64,000 nt of DNA from Aliiroseovarius sp. PrR006 (GTDB lineage: Bacteria > Pseudomonadota > Alphaproteobacteria > Rhodobacterales > Rhodobacteraceae): NCBI RefSeq assembly GCF_010500215.1, contig NZ_JAAGOY010000004.1, positions 1,550,001-1,614,000 of the forward strand, given 5' to 3'. Position 1 is the stretch's first letter, and each line of letters starts with the position of its first letter. The notes beneath the pieces are model-generated. The model had not been told where the DNA came from and ran no database searches. It saw nothing but the letters and a program-made list of their open reading frames with translations. This document shows positions 36,475-46,260 of the stretch, one piece after another. The translations under genes and the position numbers were made by a program.

Positions 36475-39400
36475 ATGTCTCCGGCCACCGGCATCCTGTC
36501 TTATTTCACCCGCCACGCCACGGTCGCCAACCTGCTATTGGTGATTCTTATGGCACTTGGCATCGCCAGCTATCCGCAGATGCGGGCGCAATTTTTCCCC
36601 GATGTTGTGGTCGAGACTGTCTCGGTCAACACCACATGGCAAGGCGCAGGCGCCGAGGATGTAGACACCGCAATCGTCCAAGTGATGGAGCCTTCGCTTC
36701 TGGCTGTTGACGGTGTGTCCAGCGTCAGCTCGCGCGCCTTCGAAGGCCGCGCAAACATAACGATGGAGTTCGAACCCGGCTGGGACGTTAATCAGGCTGC
36801 TGATGACATTCAGACGGCGGTGGATGAAATCACCGACCTGCCCGAGGACGCCGACACCCCGAAGGTTCGGCGCGGCGTGTGGCGCGACAGCGTGACGGAC
36901 GTGGTGATCTCGGGGCCTGTGGCCATTGAACAGCTGGGCCGCTTTGCCGATGAAATGGTAATCCGCCTGTTCGAACGCGGCGTGACGCGCACCTCGATCC
37001 GGGGCTTCGCCGCCCCGCAAACCGTGGTCGAGGTCACGTCCCTGTCGCTGATCAAGAACGACGTAAGCATGGCTGAGATTGCTCAGGTTATCTCCGGCGC
37101 CGTCAGCACCAACCCAGCGGGCAATGTCTCGTCCGGCGCGGCAAGGGTCCGCACGGGTGATCCCAAGCGAACGCCGGATGACATCGCCGCACTGGTCCTG
37201 CGCGCCAATGCGGACGGCTCGAACTTGACCATCGGTGACGTCGCGACCGTGCGCGTCGAAGGCGTGAACCGCAACCGCTCTTATTTCGTGGGCGACGATC
37301 CGGCGATGGCGCTGAACGTCTCGCGGTCCGCCCAAGGGGACGCGATCGAGCTGCAAGAGATCGTCGAGGAAATCCGCGCCGAAATGCTGGAAACCCTGCC
37401 CGAAGGGGTCGAGATCGAGCTGATGCGTACGCGCTCTGCCCTGATTTCTGCCCGCCTGAAGATGCTGACCGAAAACGGGCTACAGGGACTGGGACTGGTG
37501 CTGCTTCTGCTCTTCCTCTTCCTGAACGCCCGCACCGCGTTCTGGGTTGCTGCCGGAATCCCCGTGGCCATGACCACCGCCGTCTTCCTGATGTACATGT
37601 CCGGGATCACGATCAACATGATCTCGCTTTTCGCGTTGATCATCACGTTGGGGATCGTCGTGGATGACGCCATCGTGGTGGGCGAACACGCGGATTTCCG
37701 AGCGCGCAGGTTGGGTGAAAGCCCCTTCACAGCTTCTGAGAACGCGGCGCGACGGATGTTCCCGCCGGTTTTCTCGGCCACCCTGACCACGATCATCGCG
37801 TTCTTCGGTCTGACTTCGATTGGTGGTCGGTTTGGGGATCTGATCACCGACATTCCCTTCACCGTGATCGTGGTGCTGGCGGCATCACTGATCGAATGCT
37901 TCCTGATCCTGCCGCACCACATGGCGCATGCGTTGACACATACAACGAAAGAACACTGGTATGATTGGCCGTCGCGACAGGTGAACAAAGGCTTCCGCTG
38001 GGTGCGAGACAACGGATTCCGTCCGCTCATGGCGCTGGTGATCAAAGCGCGCTATCCGGTAATTGCCGCGACCATCCTGATCCTCGCCAGCCAAGTGTCG
38101 GTCTTCATTCGCGGCGATCTGACCTTCCGCTTTTTCAGCGCGCCCGAGCAATCCACCATCACCGCCAACTTCGCGATGGCCGAGGGCGCAACCCGTGCTG
38201 ATACCCGTGCCATGCTGGACAATGTGCAGCGCGCCGTGGAAGCCACCACCGCTCAATTCGAAACAGAATACGGTGCGGACCCCGTGGCCAGTGCGCTAGC
38301 ACAAATCGGCGGCAACGCGGGGCGTGGCCTATCCGGCGTAGACAACAAGGATGCTGATCTTCTTGGGTCCATCGTGGTCGAACTGATCGATGCCGACCTG
38401 CGCCCCTATTCCACGTTTGAACTCGTCTCGGCCCTACAAGACGAGATCGTGAACCATCCGCTGCTCGAGGTTCTGTCTTTCCGCGGTGGCCGGTTCGGTC
38501 CGGGCGGAGACAGCCTTGACGTCGATCTGTTCGGGGCGACCTCGGAGGCCTTGAAGGCCGCTGCCGAAGACCTGAAAATGCAGCTAATCCAATACCCCGA
38601 AGTGTCAGCACTGGAAGACAGCCTGAGCTATGATAAGGAAGAGCTGGTTCTGGATCTGACCGCGCAAGGCAAGGCGCTGGGGTTCACCATTGATGACCTC
38701 AGCCGCGTCTTGCGCAACCGCCTGAACGGGGTCGAGGCCGCGACGTATCCCGACGGCACGCGGTCCGCTGAAATCCGGGTCGAAATTCCGGATGGCGAAC
38801 GCTCGGCCGATTTCCTTGAGCGGATGCAACTACGCACGCAGGCGGGCGATTATGTCAGCCTCGCGGATCTGGTGTCTGTCCAGACACGACAAGGGTTTGC
38901 TACGGTTCAACGTGAAAACGGCATTCGGATGGTCAATGTCTCGGGTGATATCAGCGAAGACAACGCAGCCCGCGCCGAAGAGATCCAGCGCACGATCGAG
39001 ACCGAGATCCTGCCCGCGCTGGCCGAGGTCCACTCTATCGAATATCGCATCGGCGGGTTGGCCGAACAGCAAAGTGATTTCCTGTCGGATGCGCGCACCG
39101 GTCTGATCTTGGTGCTGCTGGGAATCTTCCTGACGCTCGCGTGGATTTTCTCAAGCTGGACGCGGCCTTTGGTGGTGATGTCGATCATTCCCTTCGGGCT
39201 GGTTGGGGCGATCTACGGCCATGTGCAATGGGGGGTCCCCCTGTCCATGTTCTCGGTCGTGGGGCTGATCGGGATGACGGGGATCATCATCAACGACTCC
39301 ATCGTGCTGGTCACCACCATCGACGAGTACGCAAAGGAACGCGGGATTATACCAGCCATTATCGAAGGCACCGCCGACCGCCTGCGCGCGGTGATGCTGA

Positions 39401-39798
39401 CCACAATGACCACGGTTCTAGGGCTGATGCCGCTGCTCTATGAAACCTCGCGGCAGGCGCAGTTCCTGAAACCCACGGTGATCACGCTGATCTATGGGCT
39501 TGGGTTCGGAATGTTTCTGGTGCTGCTGATCGTGCCATCGCTGATCGCTATTCAGACTGACATCGGGAAGATGCTGGCCACGTTGCGGCGTCTCTGGCAC
39601 GGGCGCGGGCGCGCTGCAGCCAAACCGGCAGTGCGCGTCACCGGGCTGGCTGCGGGCGCGATGCTGCTGGCATTTGTTGGATCCATCGCGATCTGGGGCG
39701 CCACCAACGGCGCGATCCTGCGTGCGGTCATAATGTGCGGCACAATAGCGGTGATCAGCATGGCCGCGGCCTATGCCAGCCAGCGACGCGCAGGGTGA
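36475..39798 (+). CDS. RND efflux transporter permease
   Basis: This 1107-residue inner membrane pump of the AcrB/HAE family has 12 transmembrane helices. The first lies at about 15-32, and two groups of helices flank the two large periplasmic loops. LGIVVDDAIVVGEHADF near residue 400 holds the proton-relay aspartates, and GMTGIIINDSIVLVTTIDEY near 935 is the matching motif of the second half. The substrate is unknown. It is the second gene of an adaptor-pump operon without its own TolC. The C-terminus carries two further hydrophobic stretches, longer than in AcrB. Confidence 0.92.
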   Translation: MSPATGILSYFTRHATVANLLLVILMALGIASYPQMRAQFFPDVVVETVSVNTTWQGAGAEDVDTAIVQVMEPSLLAVDGVSSVSSRAFEGRANITMEFEPGWDVNQAADDIQTAVDEITDLPEDADTPKVRRGVWRDSVTDVVISGPVAIEQLGRFADEMVIRLFERGVTRTSIRGFAAPQTVVEVTSLSLIKNDVSMAEIAQVISGAVSTNPAGNVSSGAARVRTGDPKRTPDDIAALVLRANADGSNLTIGDVATVRVEGVNRNRSYFVGDDPAMALNVSRSAQGDAIELQEIVEEIRAEMLETLPEGVEIELMRTRSALISARLKMLTENGLQGLGLVLLLLFLFLNARTAFWVAAGIPVAMTTAVFLMYMSGITINMISLFALIITLGIVVDDAIVVGEHADFRARRLGESPFTASENAARRMFPPVFSATLTTIIAFFGLTSIGGRFGDLITDIPFTVIVVLAASLIECFLILPHHMAHALTHTTKEHWYDWPSRQVNKGFRWVRDNGFRPLMALVIKARYPVIAATILILASQVSVFIRGDLTFRFFSAPEQSTITANFAMAEGATRADTRAMLDNVQRAVEATTAQFETEYGADPVASALAQIGGNAGRGLSGVDNKDADLLGSIVVELIDADLRPYSTFELVSALQDEIVNHPLLEVLSFRGGRFGPGGDSLDVDLFGATSEALKAAAEDLKMQLIQYPEVSALEDSLSYDKEELVLDLTAQGKALGFTIDDLSRVLRNRLNGVEAATYPDGTRSAEIRVEIPDGERSADFLERMQLRTQAGDYVSLADLVSVQTRQGFATVQRENGIRMVNVSGDISEDNAARAEEIQRTIETEILPALAEVHSIEYRIGGLAEQQSDFLSDARTGLILVLLGIFLTLAWIFSSWTRPLVVMSIIPFGLVGAIYGHVQWGVPLSMFSVVGLIGMTGIIINDSIVLVTTIDEYAKERGIIPAIIEGTADRLRAVMLTTMTTVLGLMPLLYETSRQAQFLKPTVITLIYGLGFGMFLVLLIVPSLIAIQTDIGKMLATLRRLWHGRGRAAAKPAVRVTGLAAGAMLLAFVGSIAIWGATNGAILRAVIMCGTIAVISMAAAYASQRRAG

Positions 39799-39837
39799 TG
39801 AAGCCAAGTAGGGGCGCTGCCCCTCGCGGCTGCCGCC

Positions 39838-39889
39838 GCTCACCCCGGGATATTTGAGACAAGAAAAAGAGAGGGGCCGCCCTCTCTTT
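39838..39889 (+). repeat. Intergenic repeat, copy C, with terminator hairpin
   Basis: The core GCTCACCCCGGGATATTT followed by GAGACAAGAAAAAGA (39838-39870) is the same element as copies at 2492, 46307 and 57503. It runs into AGAGAGGG (39868-39875) pairing with CCCTCTCT (39880-39887), with A5 before and TTT after, which should end transcription from the RND operon. Confidence 0.75.
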
Positions 39890-39991
39890 CAAGCTGTCGC
39901 TTTTCCTTGTGCGGTCATCGGCGTCCCCGCCTGTACCGCCCCTTCACACTATGGCCCGGGGGTTAAGAATTGGTTTTCGCGCTTTTCTAGT

Positions 39992-40014
39992 TGGAAAATA
40001 TCCCCGCCGGAGGC
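39992..40014 (-). repeat. Inverted, diverged copy of the GGGATATTT repeat
   Basis: Read on the minus strand this is GCCTCCGGCGGGGATATTTT, which resembles the GGGATATTT core of the other copies. A hairpin CATGCC/GGCATG follows near 40060. Nothing coding is seen between 39799 and 40091. Confidence 0.4.
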
Positions 40015-40091
40015 ATCAAATCTACCGAGCGCAGCGAGGCCACCCCCAACCGGGGAACATGCCGTCAGGCATGGCGCACGGGCGGGAGGGT

Positions 40092-41162
40092 TTAGTCGAA
40101 CGTCCCCGTCACGCGCCCGAGAAGCATGAAGGCCCGCGCAGTGCGGGTGTCTGCCATCGCCGCCAAATCTGCATCCGAAGCGTTCTTTTCGAACTGCGCA
40201 TAGGTCTGGTCAAAGCGGCGTAGGAAATGGTGGGCCGTATCGCGGAATACCGGATCTTTGCGCATCCGCCCAGCGGTCAACGCCAAGGACGAGCGGTCAC
40301 GAACCCCACCCAACGCGGCAATCTCTTTGCCGCGTTCACCAGCTGCAAATTTGCGCCAGACTTCGGGGCGGGCGCGGTCAGGGCGCAGGTCATCCATGTA
40401 GATGCCATCCTGAGACATCAGCGTCAGAATATCTTGCGCGGCCTGCACCAGCCCCGCCACCTGACGATCTTCAAGGGCGCGGCGCAGGGCGCGGAACCCT
40501 TCAGCGTCCTGCGCGTGTTCGGGGAAATGCATCGCGCGGATGAAATCCTCGATCGACAGCGGCGGGATCATGTCCTCTGCCGGGGTGCCAAGCTCGAGCT
40601 TCGTTTGATCCACCGGATCTTTCGGCGCTTCCTCAGCCCCCATAGCAGGCGCAATCGGAGCTGGGTGTGGGTTGGTCAGGCTGGGCATGCCGGGGCGAAT
40701 CGACACAAAGGTCGCCAGCGCCGTTTCTGTCCGGCGCGAGACCTTGGCGATCTCTTCCAGCTTTTGTTCCACCTTGGACGCCTGCGCGCCAGGGCCGCCC
40801 ATGCTTTGTTGCTGCTGCAGATACGCCGTGCGCATCCCGTCGATCGCCGCTTTCAACCGAGTGCTTTCCTGACGCATGATCCGGGCCGAGCGCATCGCGG
40901 CAACGGCCACCCAGATCATTGCAACAGGCATGGCAATGGCAACCACGACCATCACGAAGCGCAACGGATCAAATCCGCCCTCCGACGGGCCGGTGCCCAG
41001 TACCATGAAGAACATCGCACAGGCGGCCAACCAGACGAAGGACAGGGCAAGGCCGATTACTTCGGCCACGCTGAGCGAAGAAGCCTCGTCCAGCAGCTCT
41101 AAAGGTGCAGTACCTTTAGGGGCACGTTGCTTGGCGTCCTTCTTCTGGGGCTTGTCTGCCAC
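40092..41162 (-). CDS. Conserved hypothetical membrane protein next to greA
   Basis: I recognise no named domain in this 356-residue protein. It has a Lys-rich start, two transmembrane helices (about 33-56 and 68-91), and a basic helical stretch with coiled-coil character (about 92-150, SARIMRQESTRLKAAIDGMR). After a Pro-rich linker (about 160-205) comes a folded, soluble C-terminal domain of ~150 residues rich in Arg and Asp. It starts two bases after the greA-side boundary and is probably co-transcribed with greA, upstream of it on the minus strand order greA then this gene. Orthologues seem common in this group, which is recollection only. Confidence 0.75.
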   Translation of the reverse strand: MADKPQKKDAKQRAPKGTAPLELLDEASSLSVAEVIGLALSFVWLAACAMFFMVLGTGPSEGGFDPLRFVMVVVAIAMPVAMIWVAVAAMRSARIMRQESTRLKAAIDGMRTAYLQQQQSMGGPGAQASKVEQKLEEIAKVSRRTETALATFVSIRPGMPSLTNPHPAPIAPAMGAEEAPKDPVDQTKLELGTPAEDMIPPLSIEDFIRAMHFPEHAQDAEGFRALRRALEDRQVAGLVQAAQDILTLMSQDGIYMDDLRPDRARPEVWRKFAAGERGKEIAALGGVRDRSSLALTAGRMRKDPVFRDTAHHFLRRFDQTYAQFEKNASDADLAAMADTRTARAFMLLGRVTGTFD

Positions 41163-41164
41163 GT

Positions 41165-41635
41165 TCAGATCCAGTCGATATTCAGGATTTCATAGGCTTT
41201 CTCGCCACCCGGCGTGCGCACTTCGACGCTGTCGCCTTCTTCCTTGCCGATCAGGGCACGGGCCAAGGGGGACTTGATGTTCAATTTGCCATTCTCGATG
41301 TCGGCTTCGGGTTCGCCGACAATCTGATAGGTCTTCTCTTCGTCGGTGTCTTCATCAACGATGGTGACGGTCGCCGAAAACTTGACTGTGCCAGACATGT
41401 TCGCGGGGTCGATCACTTCGGCCAAAGACAGAATGCCTTCCAGCTCTTTAATGCGGCCTTCGATGAAACCCTGCTTTTCGCGGGCCGAGTGGTACTCGGC
41501 ATTTTCTTTCAGGTCACCAAGCTCGCGCGCGGTGGCAATCGCCTCGATGATCGCGGGGCGTTCTACAGTTTTCAGCTGTTTCAACTCGTCATTCAGCGCG
41601 GTGTGGCCCGCGCGGGTCAAAGGTATTTTTTCCAT
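41165..41635 (-). CDS. greA: Transcription elongation factor GreA
   Basis: GreA inserts a coiled-coil into the RNA polymerase secondary channel and stimulates cleavage of backtracked RNA. The 156-residue protein begins MEKIPLTRAGHTALNDELKQ. The coiled-coil ends near residue 75 and carries the acidic tip, with GDLKENAEYHSAREKQ near 47-62. The FKBP-like C-terminal domain has SPLARALIGKEEGDSVEV. A TTG one codon earlier is possible, but the ATG at 41635 matches the family. The 293-base gap upstream is shared with the divergent ETF-QO gene. Confidence 0.95.
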   Translation of the reverse strand: MEKIPLTRAGHTALNDELKQLKTVERPAIIEAIATARELGDLKENAEYHSAREKQGFIEGRIKELEGILSLAEVIDPANMSGTVKFSATVTIVDEDTDEEKTYQIVGEPEADIENGKLNIKSPLARALIGKEEGDSVEVRTPGGEKAYEILNIDWI

Positions 41636-41867
41636 CAAACCTGTTCATTTATTGTCGCCCGGCACCGAGGCACCCGACAGCGTGGTCTCATTACGGCTCG
41701 GTCAGGTCGAAAATCTAGCAATCCGGCGCGATTTGCAACGCCCTTGTTGGTCTGCGCGATTGGATCCGAAAAGGGCCATTCCAGCCCTATACGGTGTGTG
41801 TCAGCGCAAACAACGCCGCGGCACCGCAAATTTGTCGGAAACACCCCCTTGTAACGTCGTGTCCTGA

Positions 41868-41896
41868 TTGACCCGCCCCGTGCGTCAAGCTAACGA
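41868..41896 (+). promoter_or_regulatory. Possible promoter of the ETF-QO gene
   Basis: TTGACC (41868-41873) is followed after 17 bases by TAACGA (41891-41896), 32 bases before the ATG at 41929. The -35 box is good and the -10 is weak, so this is a low-confidence call. Confidence 0.3.
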
Positions 41897-41928
41897 TCTT
41901 GCGAAACGGACCATCCGGGGAAAAGATT

Positions 41929-43581
41929 ATGAGCGACATCGAACGCGAAAGCATGGAATACGACGTGGTCATCGTGGGCGCAGGCCCCGCAGGCCTGTCC
42001 GCCGCCATTCGTCTGAAACAACAAGACCCAGACCTTGAGGTCGTGGTGCTTGAGAAGGGCTCGGAAGTGGGCGCGCACATCCTGTCGGGTGCTGTGCTGG
42101 ACACCTGCGGCCTGGACAAGCTGATCCCCGACTGGAAGGAAAAAGGCGCACCGATCAAGACGGAAGTGAAGAAAGACAACTTCCTTGTGCTTGGACCGGC
42201 AGGTCACCTGCGCGTGCCGAACTGGCCGATGCCGCCTCTGATGAACAACCACGGCAAATACATCGTCTCGATGGCGAATGTCTGCCGCTGGATGGCTGAA
42301 CAAGCCGAAGAACTGGGCGTGGAAATCTTCCCCGGCATGGCCGCATCGGAACTGGTCTACGGCGACAACGGCGAAGTGAAGGGCGTCGTAGCCGGTGTCT
42401 TCGGTCTGGAAGCTGACGGATCCTACGGCCCCAACACCGAACCGGGCATGGAGCTGCACGGCAAGTACGTCTTCATCTCGGAAGGCGTGCGCGGGTCGCT
42501 GGCGAAAGAGATCATCGGCAAATACGACCTGCAGGCTGGCCGCGACGTTCAGAAATTCGGCGTCGGCATGAAAGAAATTTGGGAGATCGATCCCGCCAAG
42601 CACCGCGAAGGCACCGTGACCCACACGATGGGCTGGCCGCTGGGATCGAACGCGGGTGGTGGTTCGTTCATCTATCACCTGGAAAACAACCAAGTGTTTG
42701 TCGGCTTCGTGGTTCACCTGAACTATAAGAACCCGCACCTGTATCCTTACATGGAATTCCAGCGCTTCAAGCATCACCCGGAAATCGCCAAGCTGCTGGA
42801 AGGCGGCAAGCGCGTCGCCTACGGCGCGCGTGCGATCTCGGAAGGCGGCTATCAGTCGATGCCAAAAGCCTCGTTCCCCGGTGGAGCACTGCTGGGCTGC
42901 TCGGTCGGTCTGGTGAACGTGCCGCGCATCAAGGGCAACCACAATGCCATGCTGTCGGGCATCGCTGCGGCTGATGCCGCTGTGAAAGCCATCAAGGCAG
43001 GCCGCTCCAGCGACGAGCTGAACGATTACGAAGAAGAACTGCGCACCGGTGACGTCGCGAAAGACCTGAAGAAGGTCCGCAACGTCAAGCCGCTGTGGTC
43101 GAAATACGGCCTGACCGCATCGCTGATGCTGGGCGGTCTGGACATGTGGGTTCAGTCGATCTTCAAGTTCTCGCCCTTCGGCACCGTGAAGCACGGCAAG
43201 TCGGATGCGGAAGCCACCGGCAAAGCCGCGGACTATCCGGAAATCGAGTATCCGAAGCCCGATGGCACGCTGTCGTTCGACCGCCTGACCAACGTGTCCT
43301 TCGCAGCCACCAACCACGAGGAAAGCCAGCCTTGCCACCTGAAGCTGGCCAACCCGGACCTGCCGATCTCGGTCAACCTGCCCGAGTTCGCAGAGCCCGC
43401 GCAGCGTTACTGCCCGGCTGGTGTGTACGAAGTTGTCGAAGAAGAAGGCAAAGACCCGCGCTTTGTCGTCAACTTCCAGAACTGCGTGCACTGCAAGACC
43501 TGCGACATCAAGGATCCCAGCCAGAACATCACCTGGACGGTACCGCAGGGCGGCGACGGACCGAACTATCCGAACATGTGA
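41929..43581 (+). CDS. Electron transfer flavoprotein-ubiquinone oxidoreductase
   Basis: ETF-QO passes electrons from ETF, reduced by acyl-CoA and other dehydrogenases, to ubiquinone at the membrane. The 550-residue protein has an FAD-binding GAGPAG motif near residues 16-21. Its C-terminal 4Fe-4S ferredoxin domain has Cys in RYCPAGVYE and then NCVHCKTCDIKDP. The length is typical. ETF subunits are not in the window. The start MSDIERESMEYDVVIVG is chosen over an in-frame upstream ATG at 41899. It is followed by a terminator. Confidence 0.95.
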   Translation: MSDIERESMEYDVVIVGAGPAGLSAAIRLKQQDPDLEVVVLEKGSEVGAHILSGAVLDTCGLDKLIPDWKEKGAPIKTEVKKDNFLVLGPAGHLRVPNWPMPPLMNNHGKYIVSMANVCRWMAEQAEELGVEIFPGMAASELVYGDNGEVKGVVAGVFGLEADGSYGPNTEPGMELHGKYVFISEGVRGSLAKEIIGKYDLQAGRDVQKFGVGMKEIWEIDPAKHREGTVTHTMGWPLGSNAGGGSFIYHLENNQVFVGFVVHLNYKNPHLYPYMEFQRFKHHPEIAKLLEGGKRVAYGARAISEGGYQSMPKASFPGGALLGCSVGLVNVPRIKGNHNAMLSGIAAADAAVKAIKAGRSSDELNDYEEELRTGDVAKDLKKVRNVKPLWSKYGLTASLMLGGLDMWVQSIFKFSPFGTVKHGKSDAEATGKAADYPEIEYPKPDGTLSFDRLTNVSFAATNHEESQPCHLKLANPDLPISVNLPEFAEPAQRYCPAGVYEVVEEEGKDPRFVVNFQNCVHCKTCDIKDPSQNITWTVPQGGDGPNYPNM

Positions 43582-43607
43582 TCGCAACCGATCAAAAAAG
43601 CGACAAA

Positions 43608-43640
43608 GAGGGGCGGCCATGTGCTGCCCCTCATTGTTTT
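43608..43640 (+). terminator. Terminator after the ETF-QO gene
   Basis: GAGGGGC (43608-43614) pairs with GCCCCTC (43626-43632) across an 11-base loop, followed by ATTGTTTT. It lies between ETF-QO and the TPR gene. Confidence 0.75.
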
Positions 43641-43697
43641 CAACTGGAAGGCACATTAGGTTTTACAGACGTAACCCTGCTGCGACTTAAGGAATTT

Positions 43698-45425
43698 ATG
43701 CCCTTGTTCCGCCTGACTTCTTCGGCCCTGCGCGGCCTTGCCCTTTCGACCCTTCTGGCCGCGCAATGCGCGGTGGGAACCGCTGCCTATGCGGATAATG
43801 TGGCGGGGGCGTATCTGGCCGCACGGCATGCCGATCTGTCACGCAGCTTTCCGGAAATGGTTGAATACGGCACCCGCGCGATTGCGCAGGACCCGCAAAA
43901 TCTGGACGTTCTGGAAGGGCTGATCGTCGCCCAGATCGCGCTTGGAAAACTGGACGATGCACTGCCCTACGCGCGCCGGCTGGCCTCGGTCAGTGAAGAC
44001 AATCAGATCGCGGCACTTGTCCTGCTGGGCAATGCCCTGACAAGGAGTGATTGGGAGACCGCTACCGCACTTGTGGGCACCAAAGTTTCTATCGCCCCGG
44101 TTATCGACCAGATGATTCAGGCGTGGATCCGTATTGGACAAGGCAAGATGTCGGACGCGCTGGCTATTTTTGACGCGATGGGTGAAGACAATGCGAGCCA
44201 CGGATTTACCCTGTATCAAAAAGCGCTTGCGCTGGCCTATGTCGGAGACTTCGAAGGCGCGGCCCGCATTCTGGGCGGCGAGAACGGCGCGCTTCAACTG
44301 AACCGCTCGGGCCTGTTTGCCCATGCCCAGTCGCTTAGCCAAAGCGACCAGCAGGACAAAGCGATTGAGCTGATGACGGCCGCACGCACCGGCATGTCCG
44401 ATGCCGAAGTCGAACAAATGATCGCGGATCTCGAGGCGGGAAAAACGCTGGACTTCACCATCATCCGCGCGCCGCAAGATGGAATTGCCGAGCTCTTGTT
44501 TGCCGTGGCCGAGTCGGTCGGCCCTGAAGGCGACCAAACTGGCATCCTTCTGTACAACCGAGTGGCCGAGCATCTTGCCCCAACCCATGCCGGGGCTCTG
44601 GTCCTGTCGGCCCAGATCCTTGAAGACATGGGCCACCATGATCTGGCGATCGAGAGTTATGGCCGGGTGCCGCAAGATAGCTTTGCCTATCAGCATGCCG
44701 CTCTTGGCCGTACCGATGTTCTGCGTCGTGCCGACCGACTGGACGAAGCCACTGGCGAGCTGCGCGCGTTGGCTGAAACATTCCCTGACACACTGCGCTT
44801 TCGCGTGGCGCTTGGGGACACTCTGATGCAACAGGACCGCTTCGCCGAAGCACGCGATGCATATGACCTTGCAATTGAGCGCTTCGAAGCCAAGCTGCCG
44901 TCCCAATGGCCCACCTATTTCCAGCGCGCGATCGCCGCCCACAAACTGGATGATTGGCCAGCTGCGGAAGCCGATTTCCGCAGGGCGCTAGAACTCAGCC
45001 CCGAGCAACCCACCGTTCTGAACTATCTGGGCTATTCGCTGGTGGAGAGGCGCGAGAAGCTGGACGAGGCTCTGAACATGATCGAGCGCGCCGTCGCGGC
45101 CCGCCCGGATCGCGGCTATATTGTCGACAGTCTGGGTTGGGTTCTCTATCGCTTGGGCCGCTATGACGAGGCTGTCGTGCAAATGGAACGCGCGGTCGAG
45201 TTAGATCCCGTTGAACCCATCCTTAACGATCATCTGGGCGACACATACTGGGCCGTAGGTCGCAAACGCGAAGCCGAGTTCCAATGGAGCCGCGCCCTAA
45301 GCTTCATCACCGATGACACCGACCTGACCGAGCTTGACCCCGACCGCATCCGCCGCAAGCTCGAGGTTGGTCTGGACGTGGTTCTTGAAGAAGAAGGGGC
45401 CGACCCCCTGAACGCCTCGGAATGA
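43698..45425 (+). CDS. Tetratricopeptide repeat protein, exported
   Basis: This 575-residue protein has an N-terminal signal peptide (MPLFRLTSSALRGLALSTLL, cleavage near AYA-DN at residue 33). The rest is built from TPR-like helical pairs, best seen at 395-560: LGRTDVLRRADRLDEATGEL, VLNYLGYSLVERREKLDEAL, and then YRLGRYDEAVVQMERAVELD. It is probably periplasmic and a scaffold for protein contacts. The role is unknown, but the position before ispE is common in this group as I recall. Its stop overlaps the ispE start by four bases. The ATG at 43698 has AAGGAA upstream. Confidence 0.87.
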   Translation: MPLFRLTSSALRGLALSTLLAAQCAVGTAAYADNVAGAYLAARHADLSRSFPEMVEYGTRAIAQDPQNLDVLEGLIVAQIALGKLDDALPYARRLASVSEDNQIAALVLLGNALTRSDWETATALVGTKVSIAPVIDQMIQAWIRIGQGKMSDALAIFDAMGEDNASHGFTLYQKALALAYVGDFEGAARILGGENGALQLNRSGLFAHAQSLSQSDQQDKAIELMTAARTGMSDAEVEQMIADLEAGKTLDFTIIRAPQDGIAELLFAVAESVGPEGDQTGILLYNRVAEHLAPTHAGALVLSAQILEDMGHHDLAIESYGRVPQDSFAYQHAALGRTDVLRRADRLDEATGELRALAETFPDTLRFRVALGDTLMQQDRFAEARDAYDLAIERFEAKLPSQWPTYFQRAIAAHKLDDWPAAEADFRRALELSPEQPTVLNYLGYSLVERREKLDEALNMIERAVAARPDRGYIVDSLGWVLYRLGRYDEAVVQMERAVELDPVEPILNDHLGDTYWAVGRKREAEFQWSRALSFITDDTDLTELDPDRIRRKLEVGLDVVLEEEGADPLNASE

Positions 45426-46252
45426 GCATCGCGAAGGTTTTCGCCCCCGCCAAGGTGAACCTGACCCTGCATGTCACCGGGCAGCGGCGCGATGGCTATC
45501 ATCTGCTGGACAGCCTTGTGGTCTTCGCCGATGTGGGCGACCGGATCACCGTGATGCCCGCCGAGCAGAACCGGCTGGAGGTGATTGGCCCGAAGGCGGC
45601 AGGTGTGCCGACGGATGGATCGAATCTTGTTGCCCGCGCCGCGGACCTGTTTGGCGTGCCCGTCCATATTGTCTTGTCCAAACACCTGCCGGCTGCGGCG
45701 GGAATCGGCGGCGGAAGCGCGGACGCCGCGGCGACCATTCTTGCTCTGTCCGACCTGATCGGCGACACGCGCCTGCCCGAGGGCGTTGCGGACCTTGGCG
45801 CAGATGTACGTGTCTGCCTGATGCGACAAGCCGCCCGGATGCGCGGGATTGGCGAAGACGTCACCCCCTGCTCCGGCCTTCCGCCCATCTTCGCGGTTTT
45901 GGCGAACCCCGGTGTGGACGTACCGACCCCAGAGGTCTTCAAGGCGCTGGAGAACAAACAAAACCCACCGATGCCCAAACGGATCCCGCAGGGCCTAAAG
46001 GCACGCGCGTTTATCGACTGGCTGGCCACTCAACGCAATGATCTGGAGGCCCCGGCGATTGCGCGGTCCCCGGTCATTCACGATGTGTTGGACGCGCTGG
46101 CGAATCTGCCCGGCGCACGGCTGGCGCGGATGTCGGGGTCGGGCGCGACGTGCTTTGCTCTGTTCGAGACCGTGGAGGCTGCGCAATCAGGTGCTGCCAC
46201 ACTGGCGCAAACCAAAGCTGACTGGTGGGTGGAAGCCGCGAAACTATCGTAA
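45422..46252 (+). CDS. ispE: 4-diphosphocytidyl-2-C-methyl-D-erythritol kinase
   Basis: IspE is a GHMP-family kinase that phosphorylates CDP-methylerythritol in the MEP route to isoprenoids. The 276-residue protein starts FAPAKVNLTLHVTG near residue 7 and has the ATP-binding glycine loop PAAAGIGGGSADAAATI near 84-100. The C-terminal MSGSGATCFALFE is the third GHMP motif. It is translationally coupled to the TPR gene. The polyprenyl synthase that uses the pathway product is on the opposite strand immediately beyond. Confidence 0.94.
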   Translation: MSIAKVFAPAKVNLTLHVTGQRRDGYHLLDSLVVFADVGDRITVMPAEQNRLEVIGPKAAGVPTDGSNLVARAADLFGVPVHIVLSKHLPAAAGIGGGSADAAATILALSDLIGDTRLPEGVADLGADVRVCLMRQAARMRGIGEDVTPCSGLPPIFAVLANPGVDVPTPEVFKALENKQNPPMPKRIPQGLKARAFIDWLATQRNDLEAPAIARSPVIHDVLDALANLPGARLARMSGSGATCFALFETVEAAQSGAATLAQTKADWWVEAAKLS

Positions 46253-46260
46253 GGCTATAG

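Noticed and set aside
41890-43656. 588-codon open frame on the minus strand opposite the ETF-QO gene
   Set aside because: It is antisense to a gene with full FAD and 4Fe-4S motifs; composition is that of a shadow frame and no ribosome site or motif supports it.
43095-43697. N-terminal extension of the TPR frame back into ETF-QO
   Set aside because: The frame is open only because of base composition. The signal peptide and AAGGAA site mark the start at 43698, after a terminator.
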